A stretch of DNA of 64,000 bases, from NCBI RefSeq assembly GCF_003693445.1, contig NZ_RFAR01000011.1, positions 1 through 64,000 of the forward strand, given 5' to 3'. Position 1 is the stretch's first letter, and each line of letters begins with the position of its first letter. Shown here one piece after another: positions 45,513 to 54,457 of this stretch. The stretch comes from Aquitalea palustris. Lineage in GTDB: Bacteria; Pseudomonadota; Gammaproteobacteria; Burkholderiales; Chromobacteriaceae. Made by a program: the position numbers and the translations under genes. The notes under the pieces were generated by a model. That model saw nothing but the letters and a program-made list of their open reading frames with translations. It was not told the DNA's origin and ran no database searches.

Positions 45513-47192
45513 TCAGGCCTGTTTGCCGACTTCCTGGTCGCGCAGGGCGCGGCGCAGGATTTTGCCGACATTGGTCTTGGGCAGTTCGCTGCGGAACTCC
45601 ACCATCTTCGGTACCTTGTAGCCGGTCAGGTTTTCGCGGCAATGGTGGATGACATCTTTTTCTGTCAGGGCCGGGTCTTTCTTCACCACGAATACCTTGA
45701 CTACCTCGCCGGACTTCTCGTCTGGCACGCCGATGCAGGCGACTTCCAGCACGCCGGGGTGGCTGGCGATGATGTCTTCCACTTCATTGGGGTAAACATT
45801 GAAGCCGGATACCAGAATCATGTCCTTCTTGCGGTCCACCAGCTTGACGAAGCCTTCCGGTGTCACCATGGCCATGTCGCCGGTGGCCAGGAAGCCGCGC
45901 TCGTCGATGACCTTGGCGGTTTCGTCCGGACGGTTCCAGTAGCCCTTCATCACTTGCGGGCCCTTGATGCACAGCTCGCCCTGCTCACCTTGCGGCAGTG
46001 CCTGGCCATCCGCACCGCGAATCTCGATGTCGGTGGAGGGAACCGGCAGGCCGATGGTGCCGTTATAGGCCTTGATATCCAGCGGGTTGATGCAGGCCGC
46101 CGGGCTGGTTTCGGTCAGGCCATAGGCTTCGGCCAGCGTCACGCCGGTAACCTGCTTCCACTTGTCGGCCACGGCTTTCTGCACCGCCATACCGCCACCC
46201 AGCGCCAGGCGCCAGCTGGAGAAGTCGACCGTCAGGAAGTCCGGATTATGCAGCAGTGCGTTGAACAGGGTATTCACCCCGGTCATGGCGGTGACACGGT
46301 ATTTCTTGATTTCCTTGACGAAGCCGGGGATGTCGCGCGGATTGGTGATCAGGATATTCAGTGCCCCCAGTTCGGTGAACACCATCAGATTGGCCGTCAG
46401 TGAAAAGATATGGTACAGCGGCAGGGCGGTGATGATGACCTCCTGCCCCTCGCGCGCCACCGCCTTCACCCAGCTGCCGGCCTGCAGCATGTTGGCAATG
46501 ATGTTGCGATGGACCAGCATGGCCCCCTTGGAGATGCCGGTGGTGCCGCCGGTGTATTGCAGGAAGGCGATATCCTCATGGCCGATCTCTACCGGCTTGA
46601 AGCTGTGCGATGCACCCGCTGCGAGGGCGTCGTTGAAGCGGATATGGCCGGGTAGTTGCCATGCGGGCACCATCTTCTTGATGTTGCGCACCACAAAGTT
46701 CACCAGCAGCCGCTTGGGGAAGCCCAGCATGTCGCCAATCGAGGCAATGATGACGTTCTTGACCTTGGTGCGGCCAATCACGTCTTGCAGCACATTGGCG
46801 AAATTCTCCAGGATGACGATGGTTTCGGCACCGGAATCGTTGAGCTGGTGCTCCAGTTCGCGCGGAGTGTACAGCGGATTGACGTTGACCACGGTACCGC
46901 CGGCGCGCAGGGTGCCGAACACCGCTACCGGGTACTGCAGCAGATTGGGCATCATCACGGCCACGCGGTCGCCCTTTTGCAGCTTCAGCGTGTTCTGCAG
47001 GAAGGACGCAAACTGCACGGTCAGCGCTTGCAGCTCGCCATAGCTCAGCACCTTGTCCATATTGGCCATGGCTGGCCGGTCGCGGAACTTCGTTACACTG
47101 CGATCAAACACCTCGACAATCGACTGGAACTGATTGATGTCGATCTCGTGTGCTACCCCCGGCTGGTAATTCTTTAGCCAAACCTTTTCCAT
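45513..47192 (-). CDS. fadD: Long-chain fatty acid-CoA ligase FadD
   Basis: 559-residue ANL-superfamily enzyme that activates fatty acids to acyl-CoA through an acyl-AMP, feeding beta-oxidation or lipid synthesis. The P-loop YTGGTTGISKGAM, AYGLTETSP, GYWNRPDETAKV and KDMILVSGFNVYPNEVED motifs follow in family order. The N-terminus MEKVWLKNYQPGV is typical of FadD. It is monocistronic between its terminator and the divergent rimP leader. Confidence 0.95.
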   Translation of the reverse strand: MEKVWLKNYQPGVAHEIDINQFQSIVEVFDRSVTKFRDRPAMANMDKVLSYGELQALTVQFASFLQNTLKLQKGDRVAVMMPNLLQYPVAVFGTLRAGGTVVNVNPLYTPRELEHQLNDSGAETIVILENFANVLQDVIGRTKVKNVIIASIGDMLGFPKRLLVNFVVRNIKKMVPAWQLPGHIRFNDALAAGASHSFKPVEIGHEDIAFLQYTGGTTGISKGAMLVHRNIIANMLQAGSWVKAVAREGQEVIITALPLYHIFSLTANLMVFTELGALNILITNPRDIPGFVKEIKKYRVTAMTGVNTLFNALLHNPDFLTVDFSSWRLALGGGMAVQKAVADKWKQVTGVTLAEAYGLTETSPAACINPLDIKAYNGTIGLPVPSTDIEIRGADGQALPQGEQGELCIKGPQVMKGYWNRPDETAKVIDERGFLATGDMAMVTPEGFVKLVDRKKDMILVSGFNVYPNEVEDIIASHPGVLEVACIGVPDEKSGEVVKVFVVKKDPALTEKDVIHHCRENLTGYKVPKMVEFRSELPKTNVGKILRRALRDQEVGKQA

Positions 47193-47499
47193 ATCTAGGG
47201 TTTCTCCATCGTGCTGATTCGAGAGTGCCGCGCCGGCGCTGGTCGTGCTGGCGAGCGTCTTCTATATATTTGTTTCTGAATTTTCGACCGGGCATTGCGC
47301 CCGTTCTTATATACCCGCACTCCGTCGGGTTGCGGGTAATTTACAGTATGTGAAAAACTCGCGCAAAGCGCAGAACCTGTGCGCGGCGGCGGTGGGTAGG
47401 GGCTTGACAGGCTTCGGTTTTCTTTTTCGCGGGAATGGGTTACAATCGCGATGTTTAGGGATGGGCGTTTCGCCCATTTTTTATTTGTGGAAAGAAGCA
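47193..47499. other. Divergent fadD/rimP intergenic region
   Basis: 307 bp. It contains a hairpin ACCCGCA/TGCGGGT (about 47312-47337), a perfect TTGACA (47404-47409) and a TACAAT (47441-47446) that are 31 bp apart, too far for one promoter. TACAAT with a weak TTTTCT -35 seventeen bases upstream could start the rimP transcript about 45 nt before the start codon. No tRNA-fMet gene is present here, unlike the E. coli metY-rimP order. Confidence 0.4.
47459..47487 (+). terminator. Hairpin with T-run in the rimP leader, possible attenuator
   Basis: ATGGGCG-TTTC-GCCCAT is a perfect stem-loop followed by TTTTTATTT, directly between the TACAAT box and the rimP ribosome-binding site. It has the form of an intrinsic terminator inside the leader, so it could attenuate the whole rimP-infB operon. 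Alternatively, it ends a transcript from upstream. Confidence 0.6.
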
Positions 47500-47928
47500 A
47501 TGGATGTTCGTTTGCTGCTGGAAAACACCCTGCCAGGTCTAGGCTATGAGCTGGTCGATTTCGAAATGACCCAGGGTGGCGGTTATCGCGTGTTTATGGA
47601 CAAGCCCGGTGGTATCACGGTGGAAGACTGTGTGCTGGTAAGCAACCACCTGACCCGTCTGTTTACGGTTGAAAACGTTAATTACGAACGGCTCGAGGTT
47701 TCCTCCCCGGGGCTGGATCGTCCTCTCAAGAAAGAGGCCGACTTCGTGCGCTTTGCCGGACAGCTTGCCAAGATCAAGACGCGCATGCCGGTCGAGCAGC
47801 AAAAGAAGTTTGCCGGTCGTCTTGCCGGGGTTGAAAATGGCGCCGTCAAGCTGGAAGTGGAAGGCGGCCGCATCGTGGCAATTGCCCTGACCAATATCGA
47901 CAAAGCCAGGCTAGAGCCTGAGTTTTGA
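47500..47928 (+). CDS. rimP: Ribosome maturation factor RimP
   Basis: 142 residues. RimP binds the 30S precursor and aids maturation of its head. The family blocks [20 protein letters not shown]-like ([16 protein letters not shown]), [10 protein letters not shown] and [14 protein letters not shown] are present. The ATG at 47500 follows GGAAAGAAGCA. It is the first gene of rimP-nusA-infB, a conserved operon; nusA begins 51 bp later. Confidence 0.95.
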   Translation: MDVRLLLENTLPGLGYELVDFEMTQGGGYRVFMDKPGGITVEDCVLVSNHLTRLFTVENVNYERLEVSSPGLDRPLKKEADFVRFAGQLAKIKTRMPVEQQKKFAGRLAGVENGAVKLEVEGGRIVAIALTNIDKARLEPEF

Positions 47929-47979
47929 GCGGAGGCGGGCTCTGACGCCACGCATAAGGACAAAAATTCGGAGGAATGC

Positions 47980-49458
47980 ATGAGTCGCGAGATTTTGTTG
48001 CTGGTTGATGCCCTGGCAAGCGAAAAGAACGTCAGCAAGGACGTGGTCTTTTCCGCCCTTGAAATGGCGCTTGCTTCGGCAACCAAAAAGAAGTTTACCG
48101 ATGACGAAATGGATGTGCGTGTCGAAATCGACCGCCATACCGGGCAGTACCAGACTTTCCGCCGCTGGACGGTGGTGCAGAACGAGCTGATCGAAAACGA
48201 AAGCCGTGAACTGACCATCACCGACGCGCGTGATGATGATCCGCGCATCGAGGTGGGTGCCGTGATCGAACAGCCGATGGAAGCCGTGGAATTCGGCCGT
48301 ATTGGTGCGCAGACCGCCAAGCAGGTCATCCTGCAACGCATCCGCGATGCCGAGCGCGAACAGCTGCTGAACGAGTTCCTGCAGCGCCGCGAGCATCTGG
48401 TCAGTGGCACCATCAAGCGCATCGAACGTGGCAATGCCATCATCGAATGCGGCAAGCTGGAAGCCGTACTGCCCCGCGATCAGATGATTCCGAAGGAAAA
48501 CCTGCGCGTGGGCGACCGCGTCAAGGCCTTCCTGCTGCGCATCGACCGCATGGGTCGTGGTCCGCAGCTGGTGTTGTCGCGTACTTCCAGCCAGTTCATC
48601 ATCAAGCTGTTCGAGCTGGAAGTGCCGGAAATCGAAGAAGGCCTGCTGGAGATCAAGGAAGCGGTCCGCGATGCCGGTCTGCGCGCCAAGATCGCCGTCA
48701 AGGCCAACGATGCCCGTATCGATCCGCAAGGTACCTGCATCGGCATGCGCGGCTCCCGCGTTCAGGCCGTTACCCAGGAACTGGCTGGCGAGCGTATCGA
48801 TATCGTGTTGTGGGCACCGGAACCGGCACAGTTCGTGATCAACGCACTGTCCCCGGCTGAAGTCAACCGCATCATGATCGATGAAGACAACCACAGCATG
48901 GATGTGGTGGTCGAGGAAGACCAGCTGGCTCTGGCTATCGGTCGTAGCGGCCAGAACGTGAAGCTCGCTGCCGAGCTGACTGGCTGGTACCTCAACATCA
49001 TGACGGTTACCGAAGCGGAAGAGAAACACCAGGCGGAAGACGCGCAATTGCGTGATCTGTTCGTCAAGTGCCTGAGCGTGGATGAAGCAACTGCCACTGT
49101 TCTGGTGCAAGAGGGTTTCGCCACCCTGGAAGAGGTGGCATATGTGCCGATCGCCGAGATGCTGGAGATCGACGGTTTTGACGAGGAGTTGGTGAATGAG
49201 CTGCGTAGCCGTGCACGTGACGCCATCCTCACCCAGGCCATTGCGTCCGAAGAGAAAGTCGAAGGTGTGTCCGAAGACCTGAAGGATATCGAGGGTCTGG
49301 ATGCCGAGCTGGTTCGCAAGTTGGCCGAAAACGGCGTGTCCACGCGAGATGATCTGGCCGATCTGGCCGTCGACGATCTGGTGGACATGACCGGCATTGA
49401 AGCTGAAGCTGCACGTGCAATCATCATGAAAGCGCGCGAACACTGGTTCAACCAGTAA
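47980..49458 (+). CDS. nusA: Transcription termination/antitermination protein NusA
   Basis: 492 residues in the order N-terminal RNA-polymerase-binding domain, S1 domain (about 135-200), KH1 and KH2 (about 200-345; [14 protein letters not shown] and [18 protein letters not shown]), then two acidic helix-hairpin-helix AR repeats (about 365-490). It controls pausing, termination and rrn antitermination. The presence of both AR repeats matches proteobacterial NusA. Co-transcribed with rimP and infB, it can feed back on its own operon through the leader hairpin (inference). Confidence 0.97.
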   Translation: MSREILLLVDALASEKNVSKDVVFSALEMALASATKKKFTDDEMDVRVEIDRHTGQYQTFRRWTVVQNELIENESRELTITDARDDDPRIEVGAVIEQPMEAVEFGRIGAQTAKQVILQRIRDAEREQLLNEFLQRREHLVSGTIKRIERGNAIIECGKLEAVLPRDQMIPKENLRVGDRVKAFLLRIDRMGRGPQLVLSRTSSQFIIKLFELEVPEIEEGLLEIKEAVRDAGLRAKIAVKANDARIDPQGTCIGMRGSRVQAVTQELAGERIDIVLWAPEPAQFVINALSPAEVNRIMIDEDNHSMDVVVEEDQLALAIGRSGQNVKLAAELTGWYLNIMTVTEAEEKHQAEDAQLRDLFVKCLSVDEATATVLVQEGFATLEEVAYVPIAEMLEIDGFDEELVNELRSRARDAILTQAIASEEKVEGVSEDLKDIEGLDAELVRKLAENGVSTRDDLADLAVDDLVDMTGIEAEAARAIIMKAREHWFNQ

Positions 49459-49497
49459 GGCTTCTTCGGGAAGTATTTACGGAATTTGGGAAGACGC

Positions 49498-52440
49498 ATG
49501 GTATTGACGAATGTAAAACAGTTTGCCGGTGAGCTGAACCTCACGCCTGAACGATTGCTGGAACAGCTTCGTGCAGCGGGTGTGGCCAAGCGCGCGCCGG
49601 ATGATACGCTCTCCGAGCAGGATAAATCCCAGCTTCTTGACTACCTGAAGCGTTCGCATGGCGCCCGTGATGAGTCGCGTATTACGCTGACCCGCAAGTC
49701 CACCAGTGAAATCAAGACCGCTGACGGTAGTACGGTAAAAGTGGAGACGCGCAAGAAGCGTGTCGTGGTTCGTCCGGAAGACACTCCGGCAGCTGCACCG
49801 GCAGAAGTTGCGCCGGCTGCCGCCCCGGTAGCCAAGGCCGCCGAACCTGTTTCTGCCCCCGCTCCGGCGGCAGAGACCAAGCCGGCGGAAGTCAAGCCGG
49901 AAGCAAAGCCGGAACCGCAAGTAAAGGTTGAACCCAAGGTGGAATCCAAGCCCGCCGCACCGGTAGCTCCGGTTGCGGAAGCCCCGGCCAAGGAAGCTGC
50001 ACCTGCTGCCAAGCCGGCTCCGGCTCCGGTACGCACCGTGGCCTCCATTCTGTCGCCGGAAGAAGTAGCCTCCCGCGAAGCGGAAGAAAAGCGTCAGGCT
50101 GCTTTCCGTGCCCGTCAGCAAGAGCTGATGCGCGAAAAGATCGAACGCGAAGAGCGCCGTCAGGCAGCTCGTCTGGCTGCCCAGCAACCCGCACCGGCGC
50201 CGGCTCCCAAGCCGGTTGAAGCACCGAAGCCGGTTGAGGCGCGCAGCGACGAGCGCCGCGATGAGCGCGGTCCGCGTCCGGCTGGTGCCGATAACCGTGG
50301 CCCGCGTCCGGCTGGCGACAACCGTGGCCCGCGCCCGGCTGGCGACAACCGTGGCCCGCGTCCGGCTGGTGACAACCGTGGTCCGCGCCCGGCTGGTGCC
50401 GACAACCGTGGTCCGCGTCCGGCTGGTGCCGACAATCGCGGCCCGCGTCCGGCTGCAGCGCCGGGTGCCCCGGTCGTTCCTGCTACGGTAGCCGGTCGTC
50501 CGGATGCCAAGAAGGGCGGCGCCAAGAAGGGTAACGAGCGCTGGGAAGAAGGCAAGAAGGGCCGTGGTCTGAAGACCAAGGGTGGCGATGCCGGCAGCGA
50601 CTGGAAATCCCGCGGTGGCAAGGGCAAGCACAAGCAGAACAACCAGCATGCTTTCCAGGCCCCGACCGAGCCCATCATTCATGAAGTGCTGGTGCCGGAA
50701 ACCATCTCCGTGGCCGATCTGGCTCACCGCATGGCCGTCAAGGCTGTTGAGGTGATCAAGGTCCTGATGAAGATGGGCATGATGGTGACCATCAACCAGG
50801 TGCTGGACCAGGAAACCGCCATGATCGTGGTGGAAGAAATGGGCCACAAGCCGCGTGCGGCGCAGGCGGATGATCCGGAAGCCTATCTGGAAAAGCCGGA
50901 AGGCGAAGAAGTGGAAGTGGCTGTGTTGCCGCGTCCGCCGGTAGTGACCGTGATGGGTCACGTCGACCACGGCAAGACCTCGCTGCTGGACTACATTCGT
51001 CGCGCCAAAGTGGCTGCGGGCGAAGCCGGTGGCATTACCCAGCATATCGGTGCTTACCACGTGGAAACTCCGCGCGGCATGATCACCTTCCTGGATACCC
51101 CGGGTCACGAAGCGTTTACCGCCATGCGTGCTCGTGGTGCCAAGGCGACCGACATTGTGGTGCTGGTCGTGGCTGCCGATGACGGCGTGATGCCGCAGAC
51201 GATTGAAGCCATTCACCATGCCAAGGCTGCCAAGGTGCCGATGGTGGTGGCAGTCAACAAGATCGACAAGATGGGTGCCAATGTAGAACGCATCCGTCAG
51301 GAACTGGTTTCGCACGAAGTGGTGCCGGAAGACTGGGGTGGCGATACCCAGTTCATCGAAGTTTCTGCCAAGCAAGGCACCAACATCGATGCACTGCTGG
51401 AAGCCATCTTGCTGCAAGCCGAAGTACTGGAGCTGAATGCACCGATCGAAGCCCCGGCCAAGGGCATCATCGTGGAAGCCCGTCTGGACAAGGGTCGTGG
51501 CCCGGTAGCCACCCTGCTGGTTCAGTCCGGCACCCTGAAGAAGGGCGACGTGGTGCTGGCTGGTACGGCATTTGGTCGCGTTCGCGCCATGATGGACGAA
51601 AACGGCAAGGCCATCGACACCGCTGGCCCGGCCATCCCGGTAGAAATTCTGGGTCTGTCCGACGTGCCGCAAGCCGGTGAAGACGCCATGGTGCTGACCG
51701 ACGAACGCAAGGCGCGTGAAATCGCCCTGTTCCGTGCGGGTAAGTTCCGTGACGTTCGCCTAGCCAAGCAGCAAGCCGCCAAGCTGGAAAACATGTTCGC
51801 CCAGATGGCCGATGGCAGTGGCGAGGTGCAAACCTTGTCCATCATCATCAAGGCCGACGTACAGGGTTCCTACGAAGCCCTGGCTGGCAGCCTGCAGAAG
51901 CTGTCCACCGACGAAGTGCGTGTCAGCATCCTGCACTCCGGCGTGGGTGGTATCTCGGAATCGGACATCAACCTGGCGATTGCTTCCAAGGCTATCGTGA
52001 TCGGTTTCAACACCCGCTCCGACGCTGCTGCGCGCAAGCTGGCCGAGAACGAAGGCGTGGACATTCGTTACTACAGCATCATTTACGATGCTGTGGACGA
52101 AGTGAAAGCAGCCCTGTCCGGCATGCTGGCTCCGGAGAAGAAGGAACAAATCCTGGGTACCGTCGAGATCCGTCAGGTGATCCCGGTGTCGAAGGTAGGC
52201 AATATCGCGGGTTGTATGGTGACTGACGGCCTGATCAAGCGTACTGCTTCGATCCGTCTGATCCGCAACCACGTGGTGGTGCACACCGGCGAACTGGACT
52301 CGCTGAAGCGCTTCAAGGACGACGTGAAGGAAGTGAAGCAAGGTTACGAATGTGGCCTGATGCTGAAGAACTTCAACGACATCCAGGAAGGCGACCAACT
52401 GGAAGCTTTCGAAATCGTGGAAGTGGCTCGCTCGCTGTAA
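49498..52440 (+). CDS. infB: Translation initiation factor IF-2
   Basis: 980-residue GTPase that places fMet-tRNA on the 30S subunit and promotes subunit joining. An N-terminal IF2N domain (1-55) leads to a long Ala/Pro/Lys/Glu-rich linker with an RGPRPAGDN repeat array (257-320), a second IF2N, the G domain (GHVDHGKT at 487-494; DTPGH; NKID) and domains II to IV ending [16 protein letters not shown] at 49498 is preferred to the in-frame TTG at 49486. rbfA follows after 135 bp. Confidence 0.97.
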   Translation: MVLTNVKQFAGELNLTPERLLEQLRAAGVAKRAPDDTLSEQDKSQLLDYLKRSHGARDESRITLTRKSTSEIKTADGSTVKVETRKKRVVVRPEDTPAAAPAEVAPAAAPVAKAAEPVSAPAPAAETKPAEVKPEAKPEPQVKVEPKVESKPAAPVAPVAEAPAKEAAPAAKPAPAPVRTVASILSPEEVASREAEEKRQAAFRARQQELMREKIEREERRQAARLAAQQPAPAPAPKPVEAPKPVEARSDERRDERGPRPAGADNRGPRPAGDNRGPRPAGDNRGPRPAGDNRGPRPAGADNRGPRPAGADNRGPRPAAAPGAPVVPATVAGRPDAKKGGAKKGNERWEEGKKGRGLKTKGGDAGSDWKSRGGKGKHKQNNQHAFQAPTEPIIHEVLVPETISVADLAHRMAVKAVEVIKVLMKMGMMVTINQVLDQETAMIVVEEMGHKPRAAQADDPEAYLEKPEGEEVEVAVLPRPPVVTVMGHVDHGKTSLLDYIRRAKVAAGEAGGITQHIGAYHVETPRGMITFLDTPGHEAFTAMRARGAKATDIVVLVVAADDGVMPQTIEAIHHAKAAKVPMVVAVNKIDKMGANVERIRQELVSHEVVPEDWGGDTQFIEVSAKQGTNIDALLEAILLQAEVLELNAPIEAPAKGIIVEARLDKGRGPVATLLVQSGTLKKGDVVLAGTAFGRVRAMMDENGKAIDTAGPAIPVEILGLSDVPQAGEDAMVLTDERKAREIALFRAGKFRDVRLAKQQAAKLENMFAQMADGSGEVQTLSIIIKADVQGSYEALAGSLQKLSTDEVRVSILHSGVGGISESDINLAIASKAIVIGFNTRSDAAARKLAENEGVDIRYYSIIYDAVDEVKAALSGMLAPEKKEQILGTVEIRQVIPVSKVGNIAGCMVTDGLIKRTASIRLIRNHVVVHTGELDSLKRFKDDVKEVKQGYECGLMLKNFNDIQEGDQLEAFEIVEVARSL
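50266..50457 (+). repeat. In-frame tandem repeat array inside infB
   Basis: Seven tandem units of 27 or 30 bp (the last cut to 21 bp) encode RGPRPAGDN or [10 protein letters not shown]. The units differ mainly at silent sites, so the array is old enough to have drifted but still in frame. It sits in the unstructured linker of IF-2. Length variation between strains is likely. Confidence 0.95.
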
Positions 52441-52575
52441 GCGGCAGCTCACCGGCGGGCGCGCTTCGGGCTCAGGCTCGAAGGCGCTCGCCTTTTGCAT
52501 TCAAGGCGGCTGACACAAGGCCGGGTATCTGCCCGGCTGGCTGTTGGCCGCTTTTATACCGACAGGATGGAAATC

Positions 52576-53004
52576 ATGGCCAAAGCCAGAAAAGGTTTCT
52601 CCCGCTCCGACCGCATTGCTGAGCAGATTCAGCGCGAGTTGGCCGAACTGGTCCGCACTGGTCTGAAAGACCCGCGCGTGGGCTGGATCACCATTACCGC
52701 CGTGCAGGTGACGCGTGACTACTCGCACGCCAAGGTGTTCTACACCGTGATGGACGAAAAGACCCGCGAAGTCAGCCAGGAGGCGCTTGATCACTCCGCC
52801 GGTTTCCTGCGCTCCGAGCTGGGTCGCAGCATCAAGATGTTTACCACGCCGCAACTGCACTTTGTCTACGACGAGTCGGTATCGCGCGGCATGCACATGA
52901 CCAGCCTGATCAATCAGGTGGCGCGTGAAGACGCTGAAAAATTCAGCGCTGCTGAAGGCGAGGGCGCAACGGCCGCGCAAGAGCAGGAAGGTAGCGAGGA
53001 ATGA
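52576..53004 (+). CDS. rbfA: Ribosome-binding factor A
   Basis: 142 residues with a KH-like fold; RbfA binds the 30S subunit near the 16S 5' end and is needed for maturation and cold growth. FSRSDRIAEQIQRELAELV, DPRVGWITITAVQVTRDYSHAKVF and TPQLHFVYDESVSRG are family blocks. AGGA 8 nt upstream supports ATG 52576; an in-frame ATG at 52567 is the alternative. Its end overlaps truB by 4 bp (ATGA). The acidic Gln/Glu-rich tail is slightly longer than usual. Confidence 0.95.
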   Translation: MAKARKGFSRSDRIAEQIQRELAELVRTGLKDPRVGWITITAVQVTRDYSHAKVFYTVMDEKTREVSQEALDHSAGFLRSELGRSIKMFTTPQLHFVYDESVSRGMHMTSLINQVAREDAEKFSAAEGEGATAAQEQEGSEE

Positions 53005-53924
53005 GCAAGCCGCGCAGCAACCGCCGCCAGATCGATGGCGTGCTGCTGATCGACAAGCCCTATGATATTTCCAGCAATAACGCGTTGCAAAAGGCGCGTT
53101 GGTTGCTGAACGCTGCCAAGGCAGGCCATACCGGCGTGCTGGATCCGCTGGCCACCGGCCTGTTGCCGATGTGCCTGGGGGAGGCCACCAAGTTCTCCTC
53201 TTACCTGCTGGATGCCGACAAGGGCTATCGTGCCACGGTGCGCTTTGGTGCGGCGACTACCACCGGTGACATCGAAGGCGATGTCATTCGGGAATGTCCG
53301 ATTGCATTTGATGAGGCGGGCCTGCTGCAGGTGATGCAGCAGTTCGTCGGCGAGATCAGCCAGGTGCCGCCAATGTATTCGGCGCTCAAGCACCAGGGCA
53401 AACCGCTGTATGAATATGCTCGCGAAGGCATTGAAATCCATCGCGAGCCACGCCGCATCACCATTCACTCGCTCAAGCTGATCAGCTTTGATGGTGTGGA
53501 AGCAGTAATCGACGTGCTGTGCAGCAAGGGTACTTATATCCGTACTCTGGCCGAAGACATTGCCATTGCACTGGATTGTGCAGCCCATTTGACCGGCCTG
53601 CGCCGTACGACTACTGGTGGTTTTCAATTGTCCGACGCGCACGCGCTGGCCGCCGTCGAGGCGCTGGACATGGCCGGGCGCGAGGCTTTGCTACTGCCTG
53701 CCGATGTGTTGGTGCAACATTTTCCCGCTACTACGCTGGATGAAGCCATGGCCGGGCGTTTTATTCATGGGCAGGCCGTGCGTTTTGCCGGCAACTGTGA
53801 GAAAATGACGCGCTTCCGGGTTTACAGCGATGCAAACGCGGAGTTTCTTGGTCTGGCCGAGGTGCGTGATGATGACATGCTGCACCCGATCAGACTGCTG
53901 GCTGTCAAACAGGCAGCCTGCTAG
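53001..53924 (+). CDS. truB: tRNA pseudouridine(55) synthase TruB
   Basis: 307 residues. It makes pseudouridine 55 in the T-loop of tRNAs and acts as a tRNA chaperone. Catalytic Asp48 lies in [24 protein letters not shown] and [10 protein letters not shown], then [14 protein letters not shown], are further signatures. A PUA-like C-terminal region ([17 protein letters not shown]) is present. Coupled to rbfA by a 4-bp overlap, it precedes rpsO by 80 bp. Confidence 0.96.
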   Translation: MSKPRSNRRQIDGVLLIDKPYDISSNNALQKARWLLNAAKAGHTGVLDPLATGLLPMCLGEATKFSSYLLDADKGYRATVRFGAATTTGDIEGDVIRECPIAFDEAGLLQVMQQFVGEISQVPPMYSALKHQGKPLYEYAREGIEIHREPRRITIHSLKLISFDGVEAVIDVLCSKGTYIRTLAEDIAIALDCAAHLTGLRRTTTGGFQLSDAHALAAVEALDMAGREALLLPADVLVQHFPATTLDEAMAGRFIHGQAVRFAGNCEKMTRFRVYSDANAEFLGLAEVRDDDMLHPIRLLAVKQAAC

Positions 53925-53926
53925 CG

Positions 53927-53963
53927 AAGTGCGGATGGGTTGGGCAACCGGCTCGCTGCACTT
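53927..53963 (+). promoter_or_regulatory. Structured leader upstream of rpsO
   Basis: A branched fold is possible: outer arms AAGTGC (53927-53932) and GCACTT (53958-53963) enclose GGTTG-gg-CAACC (53938-53949). A small GGATC-GCAA-GATCC hairpin follows (about 53967-53980). rpsO mRNAs in several bacteria bind S15 at such leaders; whether this one does cannot be judged from sequence. Confidence 0.3.
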
Positions 53964-54004
53964 GTCGGATCGCAAGATCCTTACCTGATTTGGAGTTACC
54001 CAAA

Positions 54005-54274
54005 ATGGCAATGACCGCCACCCAAAAAGCAGAAATCGTTAAAAACTTCCAACACAAGGAAGGCGATACCGGTTCGTCCGAAGTGCAAATCGCACTGCTG
54101 ACCGCTCGTATCAACGATCTGACCCCGCACTTCAAGGCCAACACCAAGGATCACCACAGCCGTCGTGGTCTGTTGAAAATGGTTAGCCGTCGTCGTCGTC
54201 TGCTTGACTACCTCAAGCGCACCGATGCTGACAGCTACCGCGCCGTGATTGCCCGTCTGGGTCTGCGCAAGTAA
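54005..54274 (+). CDS. rpsO: 30S ribosomal protein S15
   Basis: 89 residues, exactly the family length. S15 is a primary binder of 16S rRNA helix 22-23. [34 protein letters not shown] and [11 protein letters not shown] are the conserved blocks. GGAG lies upstream of ATG 54005. A strong terminator follows, and pnp comes next, the classic rpsO-pnp arrangement. Confidence 0.98.
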   Translation: MAMTATQKAEIVKNFQHKEGDTGSSEVQIALLTARINDLTPHFKANTKDHHSRRGLLKMVSRRRRLLDYLKRTDADSYRAVIARLGLRK

Positions 54275-54287
54275 TTGGTTCAGGTTT

Positions 54288-54318
54288 GAAAAAGTCGCAG
54301 CAAGTCTGCGACTTTTTC
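54288..54318 (+). terminator. Rho-independent terminator of rpsO
   Basis: A 13-bp perfect stem GAAAAAGTCGCAG/CTGCGACTTTTTC with a 5-nt loop. The 3' arm ends in a T-run. The symmetric A/T edges make it usable in both directions; some readthrough into pnp is expected, as in E. coli. Confidence 0.9.
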
Positions 54319-54350
54319 ACGCTGGCCTTCAAGCACGCTGTATTACTGTG

Positions 54351-54415
54351 ACAACGGGGGGAGCCTCTAGAAATTTTGATCGCGGTCGGTCTGAATTTTT
54401 AGGGGTTCCCGTTGT
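54351..54415 (+). promoter_or_regulatory. Long stem-loop in the pnp leader, possible RNase III/PNPase autoregulation site
   Basis: ACAACGGG (54351-54358) pairs with CCCGTTGT (54408-54415), and CTAGAAATT further in pairs with AATTTTTAG (one mismatch). Together they give a bulged stem of about 20 pairs, 43 nt before the pnp start. In E. coli a leader hairpin of this kind is cut by RNase III and then destabilised by PNPase. The role here is inferred from position and structure. Confidence 0.5.
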
Positions 54416-54457
54416 GTTTTCAGCTTGAAAAAACATATTTTGACTAAGGGATACCCT

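Noticed and set aside
50266-50457. CRISPR-like repeats
   Set aside because: Units are directly adjacent without spacers, in frame within infB, and encode a protein repeat.
49477-51672. 731-codon minus-strand open frame opposite infB, with Arg/Thr repeats
   Set aside because: The repeats are the reverse reading of the inf[10 protein letters not shown] array; no independent coding evidence.
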